This document shows, piece by piece, positions 54,201-64,000 of a DNA stretch of 64,000 nt. Location: contig CAIIXF020000007.1 in the NCBI GenBank assembly GCA_903813345.2, positions 10,607,730 to 10,671,729 on the forward strand, read 5' to 3'. Below the pieces are notes generated by a model. It worked only from the letters and a program-made list of their open reading frames with translations. It ran no database searches and was not told the DNA's origin. Both the position numbers and the translations under genes were made by a program. Within the stretch, counting starts at the first letter, position 1. Each line of letters starts with the position of its first letter. Source of the DNA: Owenia fusiformis (lineage: Eukaryota; Annelida; Polychaeta; Sabellida; Oweniidae).

Positions 54201-57200
54201 AACAGATGCTGATATCCGATCCACTGATGTTACATCTGAGTCGGTCACTGCAACGGATGCTGACATCCAATCCACGGATGTAACATCTGAGACAGTCACT
54301 ACAACGGATGCTGATATCCAATCCACTACTGTTACATCTGAGACAGTCACTACAACGGATGCTGATATCCAATCCACTTCTGTTACATTTGAGACAGTCA
54401 CTGCAACAGATGCCGATATCCAATCAACTGCTGGTACATCTGAGACAGTCACTGCAACAGATGCTGATATCCAATCCACTGATGTTACATCTGAGAAAGT
54501 CACTGCAACAGATGCTGATATCCAATTCACTGATGTAACATCTGAGACAGTCACTGCAACGGATGCTGATATCCAATCCACTTCTGTTACATATGTGACG
54601 GTCACTGCAACTGATGCTGATATTCAATCCACTGATGTTACATCTGAGAAAGTCACTGCAACAGATGCTGATATCCAATTCACTGATGTAACATCTGAGA
54701 CAGTCACTGCAACGGATGCTGATATCCAATCCACTGATGTTACATCCGAGACGGTTACTGCAACAGTTGCTGATATCCAATCAACTGCTGTTACATCTGA
54801 GACAGTCACTGCAACAGATGCTGATATCCAATTCACTGATGTAACATCTGAGACAGTCACTGCAACAGATGCTGATATCCAATTCACTGAGGTAACATCT
54901 GAGACAGTCACTGCAACGGATGCTGATATCCAATCCACTGATGTTACATCCGAGACGGTTACTGCAACAGATGCTGATATCCAATTCACTGATGTAACAT
55001 CTGAGACAGTCACTGCAACAGATGCTGATATCCAATTCACTGATGTAACATCTGAGACAGTTACTGCAACAGATGCTGATATCCAATTCACTGATGTAAC
55101 ATCTGAGACAGCCACTGCAACGGATGCTGATATACAATCCACTGATGTTACATCCGAGACGGTTACTGCAAAAGATGATGATATTCAATCAACTGCTGTT
55201 ACATCTGAGACAGTCACTGCAACAGATGCTGATATCCAATCAACTGCTGTTTCATCTGAGACAGTCACTGCAACAGATGCTGATATCCAATTCACTGATG
55301 TAACATCTGAGACAGTCACTGCAACAGATGCTGATATCCAATTCACTGATGTAACATCTGAGACAGTCACTGCAACAGATGCTGATATCCAATTCACTGA
55401 TGTAACATCTGAGATAGTCACTGCAACGGATACTGATATCCAATCCACTGATGTTACATCCGAGACGGTTACTGCAACAGATGATGATATCCAATCAACT
55501 GCTGTTACATCTGAGACAGTCACTGCAACAGATGCTGATATCCAATCAACTGCTGTTACATCTGAGACAGTCACTGCAACAGATGCTCATATCCAATCCA
55601 CTGATGTTACATCTGAGACAGTCACTGCAACTGATGCTAATATCCAATCCACTGATGTTACATCTGAGAAAGTCACTGCAACGGATGCTGATATCCAATC
55701 CACTGATGTTACATCTGAGAAAGTCACTGCAACAGATGCTGATATCCAATCCACTGATGTTACATCTGAGACAGTCACTGCAACTGATGCTGATATCCAA
55801 TCCACTGATGTTACATCTGAGACGGTCACTGCAACTGATGTTGATATCGAATCCACTGATGTTACATCTGAGTCGGTCACTGCAACGGATGCTGACATCC
55901 AATCCACGGATGTTACATCTGAGACAGTCACTGCAACAGATGCTGATATCCAATCCACGGATGTTACATCTGAGACAGTCACTACAACGGATGCTGATAT
56001 CCAATCCACTACTGTTACATCTGAGACAGTCACTACAACGGATGCTGATATCCAATCCACTTCTGTTACATTTGAGACAGTCACTGCAACAGATGTTGAT
56101 ATCCAATCCACGGATGTTACATCTGAGACAGTCACTGCAACGGATGCTGATATCAAATCTACTAATTTCACATCTGAGACAGTCACTGCAACTGATGCTG
56201 ATATCCAATCTTCTACTTTTATATCTGAGACGGTCACTGCAACTGATGCTGATATCCAATCCACTGATGTTACATCTGAGACAGTCACTGCAACGGATGC
56301 TGATATCCAATCCACTACTGTTACATCTGAGACAGTCACTGCAACAGATGCTGATATCCAATCCACTACTGTTACATCTGAGACGGTCACTGCGACGGAT
56401 GCTGATATCCAATCCACTGATGTTACATCTGAGACGGTCACTGCAACGGATGTTGATATCCAATCCACTGATGTTACATCTGAGACAGTCACTGCAACAG
56501 ATGCTGATATCCAATCCACTAATGTTACATCTGAGACAGTCACTGCAACGGATGCTGATATCCAACCCACTACTGCTACATCTGAGACAGTCACTGCAAC
56601 AGATGCTGATATCCAATCCACTACTGTTACATCTGAGACAGTCACTGCAACAGATGCTGATATCCAATCCACTACTGTTACATCCGAGACAGTCACTGCA
56701 ACGGATGCTGATATCCAATCCACTACTGTTACATCTGAGACAGTCACTGCAACGGATGCTGATATCCAATCCACGGATGTAACATCTGAGACAGTCACTG
56801 CAACTGATGCTGATATTCAATCCACTACTGTTACATTTGAGACGGTCACTGCAACGGATGCTGATATTCAATCCACTGATGTTACATCTGAGACAGTCAC
56901 TGCAACTGATGCTGATATCCAATCCACTGATGTTACATCTGAGACAGTCACTGCAACTGATGCTGATATTCAATCCACTACTGTTACATTTGAGACGGTC
57001 ACTGCAACGGATGCTGATATTCAATCCACTGATGTTACATCTGAGACAGTCACTGCAACTGATGCTGATATCCAATCCACTGATGTTACATCTGAGACAG
57101 TCACTGCAACTGATGCTGATATCCAATCCACTGATGTTACATCTGAAACAGTCACTGTAACGGATGCTGATATCCAATCCACTGATGTTACATCTGAGAC

Positions 57201-60200
57201 AGTCACTGCAACTGATGCTGATATCCAATCCACTGATGTTACATCTGAAACAGTCACTGTAACGGATGCTGATATCCAATCCACTGATGTTACATCTGAG
57301 ACGGTCACTGCAACGGATGCTGATATCCAATCCACTGATGTTACATCTGAGACGGTCACTGCAACGGATGTTGATATCCAATCCACTGATGTTACATCTG
57401 AGACAGTCACTGCAACTGATGTTGATATCCAATCCACTGATGTTACATCTGAGACGGTCACTGCAACGGATGTTGATATCCAATCCACTGATGTTACATC
57501 TGAGACAGTCACTGCAACTGATGTTGATATCCAATCCACTACTGTTACATCTGTGACAGTCACTGCAACGGATGCTGATATCCAATCCAGTACTGTTACA
57601 TCTGAGACAGTCACTGCAACGGATATTGATATCCAATCCACTGATGTTACATCTGAGACAGTCACTACAACGGATGCTGATATCCAATCCACTACTGTTA
57701 CATCTGAGACAGTCACTACAACGGATTCTGATATCCAATCCACTTCTGTTACATTTGATACAGTCACTGCAACAGATGCCGATATCCAATCAACTGCTGG
57801 TACATCTGAGACAGTCACTGCAACAGATGCTGATATCCAATCCACTGATGTTACATCTGAGAAAGTCACTGCAACAGATGCTGATATCCAATTCACTGAT
57901 GTAACATCTGAGACAGTCACTGCAACGGATGCTGATATCCAATCCACTTCTGTTACATATGTGACGGTCACTGCAACTGATGCTGATATTCAATCCACTG
58001 ATGTTACATCTGAGACAGTCACTGCAACAGATGCTGATATCCAATCCACTGATGTTACATCTGAGAAAGTCACTGCAACAGATGCTGATATCCAATTCAC
58101 TGATGTAACATCTGAGACAGTCACTGCAACGGATGCTGATATCCAATCCACTGATGTTACATCCGAGACGGTTACTGCAACAGATGCTGATATCCAATCA
58201 ACTGCTGTTACATCTGAGACAGTCACTGCAACAGATGCTGATATCCAATTCACTGATGTAACATCTGAGACAGTCACTGCAACAGATGCTGATATCCAAT
58301 TCACTGAGGTAACATCTGAGACAGTCACTGCAACGGATGCTGATATCCAATTCACTGATGTAACATCTGAGACAGTCACTGCAACAGATGCTGATATCCA
58401 ATTCACTGAGGTAACATCTGAGACAGTCACTGCAACAGATGCTGATATCCAATTCACTGATGTAACATCTGAGACAGTTACTGCAACAGATGCTGATATC
58501 CAATTCACTGATGTAACATCTGAGACAGTCACTGCAACTGATGCTGATATTCAATCCACTACTGTTACATCTGAGACGGTCACTGCAACGGATGCTGATA
58601 TCCAATCCACCGATGTTACATCCGAGACGGTTACTGCAAAAGATGATGATATCCAATCAACTGCTGTTACATCTGAGACAGTCACTGCAACAGATGCTGA
58701 TATCCAATCAACTGCTGTTACATCTGAGACAGTCACTGCAACAGATGCTGATATCCAATTCACTGATGTAACATCTGAGACAGTCACTGCAACAGATGCT
58801 GATATCCAATTCACTGATGTAACATCTGAGACAGTCACTGCAACATATGCTGATATCCAATTCACTGATGTAACATCTGAGACAGTCACTGCAACGGATG
58901 CTGATATCCAATCCACTGATGTTACATCCGAGACGGTTACTGCAACAGATGATGATATCCAATCAACTGCTGTTACATCTGAAACAGTCACTGCAACGGA
59001 TGCTGATATCCAATCAACTGCTGTTACATCTGAGACAGTCACTGCAACAGATGCTCATATCCAATCCACTGATGTTACATCTGAGACAGTCACTGCAACT
59101 GATGCTAATATCCAATCCACTGATGTTACATCTGAGAAAGTCACTGCAACGGATGCTGATATCCAATCCACTGATGTTACATCTGAGAAAGTCACTGCAA
59201 CAGATGCTGATATCCAATCCACTGATGTTACATCTGAGACAGTCACTGCAACTGATGCTGATATCCAATCCACTGATGTTACATCTGAGACGGTCACTGC
59301 AACTGATGTTGATATCGAATCCACTGATGTTACATCTGAGTCGGTCACTGCAACGGATGCTGACATCCAATCCACGGATGTTACATCTGAGACAGTCACT
59401 GCAACAGATGCTGATATCCAATCCACGGATGAAACATCTGACACAGTCACTACAACGGATGCTGATATCCAATCCACTACTGTTACATCTGAGACAGTCA
59501 CTACAACGGATGCTGATATCCAATCCACTTCTGTTACATTTGAAACAGTCACTGCAACAGATGTTGATATCCAATCCACGGATGTTACATCTGAGACAGT
59601 CACTGCAACGGATGCTGATATCAAATCTACTAATTTCACATCTGAGACAGTCACTACAACGGATGCTGATATCCAATCCACTACTGTTACATCTGAGACA
59701 GTCACTACAACGGATGCTGATATCCAATCCACTTCTGTTACATTTGAAACAGTCACTGCAACAGATGTTGATATCCAATCCACTGATGTTACATCTGAGA
59801 CGGTCACTGCAACGGATGCTGATATCCAATCCACTGATGTTACATCTGAGAAAGTCACTGCAACGGATGCTGATATCCAATCCACTAATGTTACATTTGA
59901 GACAGTCACTGCAACTGATGCTGATATCCAATCTTCTACTTTTATATCTGAGACGGTCACTGCAACTGATGCTGATATCCAATCCACTGATGTTACATCT
60001 GAGACAGTCACTGCAACGGATGCTGATATCCAATCCACTACTGTTACATCTGAGACGGTCACTGCAACAGATGCTGATATCCAATCCACTGATGTTACAT
60101 CTGAGACAGTCACTGCAACAGATGCTGATATCAAATCCACGGATGTTACATCTGAAACAGTCACTTCAACTGATGCTTATATCCAATCCACTGATGTTAC

Positions 60201-63200
60201 ATCTGAGACAGTCACTGCAACAGATGCTGATATCCAATCCACGGATGTAACATCTGAGACTGTCACTACAATGGATGCTGATATCCAATCCACTGATGTT
60301 ACATCTGAGACAGTCACTGAAACGGATGCTGCTATCAAATCCACTGATGTTACATCTGAGACAGTCAGTGCAACAGATGCTGATATCCAATCCACTGATG
60401 TTACATCCGAGACAGTCACTGCAACTGATGCTGATATCCAATCCACTGATGTAACATATGAGACGGTCACTGCAACGGATGCTGATATCCAATCCACTAA
60501 TGTTACATCTGAGACAGTAACTGTAATTGATGCTGATATCCAATCCACTAATGTTACATCTGAGACGGTCACTGCAACTGATGCTGATATCCAATCCATT
60601 GATGTTACATATGAGACGGTCACTGCAACGAATGCTGATATCCAATCCATGGATGTTACATCTGAGACAGTCACTGCAACTGATGCTGATATTCAATCCA
60701 CTGATGTAACATCTGAGACAGTCACTGCAACAGATGCTGATATCCAATCCACTGATGTTACATTTGAGACGGTCACTGCAACGGATGCTGATATCCAATC
60801 CACTGATGTTACATTTGAGACGGTCACTGCAACGGATGCTGATATTCAAACCTCTTATGTTACATCTGAGACGGTCACTGCGACGGATGCTGATATCCAA
60901 CCCACTGATGTTACATCTGAGACGGTCACTGCAACGGATGTTGATATCCAATCCACTACTGTTACATCTGAGACAGTCACTGCAACGGATGCTGACATCC
61001 AATCCACTACTGTTACATCTGAGACAGTCACTGCAACGGATGCTGATATCCAATCCACTGGTGTTACATCTGAGACGGTCACTGCGACGGATGCTGATAT
61101 CCAATCCACTGATGTTACATCTGAGACGGTCACTGCAACGGATTTTGATATCCAATCCACTACAGTTACATCTGTGACAGTCACTGCAACGGATGCTGAT
61201 ATCCAATCCACTACTGTTACATCTGAGACAGTCACTGCAACGGATGTTGATATCCAATCCACTGATGTTACATCTGAGACGGTCACTGCGATGGATGCTG
61301 ATATCCAATCCACTGATGTTACATCTGAGACGGTCACTGCGACGGATGTTGATATCCAATCCACTACTGTTACATCTGTGACAGTCACTGCAACGGATGC
61401 TGATATCCAATCCACTACTGTTACATCTGAGACAGTCACTGCAACGGATGCTGATATCCAATCCACTACTGTTACATCTGAGACAGTCACTGCAACAGAT
61501 GCTGATATCCAATCCACTACTGTTACATCCGAAACAGTCACTGCTGATATCCAATCCACTGATGTTACATTTGAGACGGTCACTGCAACGGATGCTGATA
61601 TCCAATCCACTACTGTTACATCTGAGACAGTCACTGCAACAGATGCTGATATCCAATCCACTACTGTTACATCTGAGACGGTCACTGCGACGGATGCTGA
61701 TATCCAATCCACTGATGTTACATCTGAGACGGTCACTGCAACGGATGTTGATATCCAATCAACTACTGTTACATCTGAGACAGTCACTGCAACGGATGCT
61801 GATATCCAATCCACTACTCCTACATCTGAGACAGTCACTGCAACAGATGCTGATATCCAATCCACTACTGTTACATCTGAGACAGTCACTGCAACAGATG
61901 CTGATATCCAATCCACTACTGTTACATCCGAGACAGTCACTGCAACGGATGCTGATATCCAATCCACTACTGTTACATCTGAGACAGTCACTGCAACGGA
62001 TGCTGATATCCAATCCACGGATGTAACATCTGAGACAGTCACTGCAACTGATGCTGAGATTCAATCCACTACTGTTACATTTGAGACGGTCACTGCAACG
62101 GATGCTGATATTCAATCCACTGATGTAACATCTGAGACAGTCACTGCAACGGATGCTGATATCCAATCCACGGATGTAACATCTGAGACAGTCACTGCAA
62201 CTGATGCTGATATTCAATCCACTACTGTTACATTTGAGACAGTCACTGCAACGGATGCTGATATTCAATCCACTGATGTTACATCTGAGACAGTCACTGC
62301 AACTGATGCTGATATCCAATCCACTGATGTTACATCTGAGACAGTCACTGCAACTGATGCTGATATTCAATCCACTACTGTTACATTTGAGACGGTCACT
62401 GCAACGGATGCTGATATTCTATCCACTGATGTTACATCTGAGACAGTCACTGCAACTGATGCTGATATCCAATCCACTGATGTTACATCTGAGACAGTCA
62501 CTGCAACTGGTGCTGATATCCAATCCACTGATGTTACATCTGAAACAGTCACTGTAACGGATGCTGATATCCAATCCACTACTGTTACATCTGAGACAGT
62601 CACTGCAACTGATGCTGATATCCAATCCACTGATGTTACATCTGAAACAGTCACTGTAACGGATGCTGATATCCAATCCACTGATGTTACATCTGAGACG
62701 GTCACTGCAACGGATGCTGATATCCAATCCACTGATGTTACATCTGAGACGGTCACTGCAACGGATGTTGATATCCAATCCACTGATGTTACATCTGAGA
62801 CAGTCACTGCAACTGATGTTGATATCCAATCCACTGATGTTACATCTGAGACGGTCACTGCAACGGATGTTGATATCCAATCCACTGATGTTACATCTGA
62901 GACAGTCACTGCAACTAATGTTGATATCCAATCCACTACTGTTACATCTGTGACAGTCACTGCAACGGATGCTGATATCCAATCCACTACTGTTACATCT
63001 GAGACAGTCACTGCAACAGATGCTGATATCCAATCCACTACTGTTACATCCGAAACAGTCACTGCTGATATCCAATCCACTGATGTTACATTTGAGACGG
63101 TCACTGCAACGGATGCTGATTTTCAATCCACTTCTGTTACATCTGAGACAGTCACTGCAACAGATGCTGATATCCAATCCACTACTGTTACATCTGAGAC

Positions 63201-64000
63201 GGTCACTGCGACGGATGCTGATATCCAATCCACTGATGTTACATCTGAGACGGTCACTGCAACGGATGTTGATATCCAATCCACTACTGTTACATCTGAG
63301 ACAGTCACTGCAACGGATGCTGATATCCAATCCACTGATGTTACATCTGAGACAGTCACTGCAACGGATGCTGATATCCAATCCACGGATGTAACATCTG
63401 AGACAGTCACTGCAACTGATGCTGATATTCAATCCACTACTGTTACATTTGAGACGGTCACTGCAACGGATGCTGATATCCAATCCACGGATGTAACATC
63501 TGAGACAGTCACTGCAACTGATGCTGATATTCAATCCACTACTGTTACATTTGAGACGGTCACTGCAACGGATGCTGATATTCAATCCACTGATGTAACA
63601 TCTGAGACAGTCACTGCAACGGATGCTGATATCCAATCCACTGATGTTACATCTGAGACGGTCACTGCAACGGATGCTGATATCCAATCCACTACTGTTA
63701 CATCTGAGACAGTCACTGCAACAGATGCTGATATCCAATCCACTACTGTTACATCTGAGACGGTCACTGCGACGGATGCTGATATCCAATCCACTGATGT
63801 TACATCTGAGACGGTCACTGCAACGGATGTTGATATCCAATCCACTAGTGTTACATCTGAGACAGTCACTGCAACGGATGCTGATATCCAATCCACTGAT
63901 GTTTCATCTGAGACGGTCACTGCAACGGATGTTGATATCCAATCCACTACTGTTACATCTGAGACAGTCACTGCAACGGATGCTGATATCCAATCCACTG
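33254..64000 (+). CDS. giant mucin-like secreted protein, exon 3 (51-bp coding minisatellite, runs off window)
   Basis: Opens after the acceptor at 33253 with VDHATIITEVTSNTIDITDAD and about 75 divergent residues, then becomes tandem 17-residue repeats with consensus TDADIQSTDVTSETVTA (5 Thr, 2 Ser, 4 acidic). The frame set at codon 33256 is the frame still in use at 63961 (10,235 codons later), and I saw no stop. That makes 30,747 bp of uninterrupted exon with no end in view, about 600 units. Joined to exons 1 and 2, the visible protein is about 17,620 residues. No Cys seen. Role inferred: extended, O-glycosylated, polyanionic extracellular domain. C-terminal domains, anchor and stop lie outside the window. 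Predicted Met-initiated frames reading MLISNPLMLHLRQSLQ are out-of-frame shadows. Confidence 0.85.
37820..41185 (+). repeat. 1,683-bp (33-unit) tandem duplication inside exon 3
   Basis: 37820-39502 and 39503-41185 are almost the same. Markers: GCTGTTATCCAATCC at 37888 and 39571, and the VRSEAVT variant (GTTAGATCTGAGGCG) at 37960, 38164, 39643 and 39847. The 204-bp spacing within each copy shows an older 4-unit duplication nested in the 33-unit one. Confidence 0.85.
41860..53820 (+). repeat. complex higher-order repeat field inside exon 3
   Basis: The rare variant GGGTTTAACATCTGAG (Thr-Gly-Leu in place of Thr-Asp-Val) occurs at 44943, 46575, 47901, 49584, 50145, 51828 and 53460. The spacings are 1632, 1326, 1683, 561, 1683 and 1632 bp, which are 32, 26, 33, 11, 33 and 32 units. 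Other variants (ATCGAATCCATTACTGTT, GCTGAGATCCAATCA, GCAATTGAGGATGAT) move with it in mixed blocks, as expected from repeated unequal exchange. Confidence 0.85.
55440..60250 (+). repeat. 3,468-bp-offset block duplication inside exon 3
   Basis: The stretch from about 55440 to 56220 recurs from about 58908, offset 3,468 bp (68 units), including the ATTTCACATCTGAG variant (56165, 59633), the TCTTCTACTTTTATATCTGA variant (56210, 59933) and the doubled GAGAAAGTC units. Interleaved differences show later small insertions. Confidence 0.7.

Larger units (their letters stand above)
33430..64000 (+). repeat. 51-bp coding minisatellite array
   Basis: The unit is roughly GATGCTGATATCCAATCC, then ACTGATGTTACATCTGAG, then ACAGTCACTGCAACG. 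Offsets between shared rare variants are multiples of 51 wherever I measured them, apart from two 42-bp units that lack three codons (near 61541 and 63062). The first few units are divergent; the interior is uniform. Confidence 0.95.

Noticed and set aside
55451-56782. Plus-strand frames reading MLISNPLMLHLRQSLQ
   Set aside because: Same strand but out of frame with the exon 3 reading. They stop repeatedly at unit variants and have no independent start signals.
55546-57789. Cys-rich minus-strand frames across exon 3 reading like CSDCLRCNISGLDIS, suggestive of a zinc-binding or disulphide-rich repeat protein
   Set aside because: They are the reverse complement of the 51-bp unit and are interrupted at variant units about every 100-700 codons. 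The sense frame runs at least 10,248 codons with a spliced N-terminus.
10481-64000. CRISPR array or bacterial adhesin/RTX repeat
   Set aside because: Units are contiguous and coding, with no spacers; the flanks show GT-AG introns and animal-type transposons. Nothing prokaryotic is seen.

Overview
The window looks like nuclear DNA of an animal. It is AT-rich, has GT-AG introns and small transposon relics, and its only convincing gene encodes a secreted, Thr/Ser-rich, mucin-like protein. Low GC, several short inverted-repeat elements and a giant secreted repeat protein would suit a marine invertebrate such as a bivalve mollusc. That placement is a guess; nothing here fixes the taxon.

Layout. 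1-8.8 kb is non-coding. It holds a 398-bp MITE with a clean 5-bp target-site duplication (660-1057), a dispersed 103-bp direct repeat (3878-3980, 5129-5231), an inverted-repeat element whose arms carry a perfect E-box palindrome (4532-4757), and a nested cluster of inverted-repeat elements (6251-7550). At 8797 one plus-strand gene begins and fills the rest of the window. Exon 1 (8797-9409) encodes a signal peptide, a propeptide ending at a furin-type RAKR site, and the first divergent 16-residue repeats. Exon 2 (10481-31990, 21,510 bp) is almost entirely a 48-bp coding minisatellite with 16-residue consensus TTDGEVTTDVTSETVT. Intron 2 (31991-33253) carries a decayed mariner-type DNA transposon. 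Exon 3 (33254 to beyond 64000, at least 30,747 bp) is a related 51-bp coding minisatellite with 17-residue consensus TDADIQSTDVTSETVTA.

All predicted junctions are phase 1, and the frame stays open through the right edge. The visible protein is therefore about 17,620 residues and unfinished: no Cys seen, almost no Pro, roughly half hydroxy-amino acids and a quarter acidic. I infer an extracellular, heavily O-glycosylated, strongly polyanionic filament or gel. The C-terminal part, which would show anchoring or polymerising domains, lies outside the window.

The gene grew at several levels. An exon-intron unit was duplicated, since introns 1 and 2 are recognisably homologous. The 48- and 51-bp units share a core and diverged, and each array then expanded by duplication of blocks that are nearly always whole numbers of units. 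The many other open frames across the arrays, on both strands, are shadows: the unit lengths are multiples of three, so any unit frame without a stop stays open.
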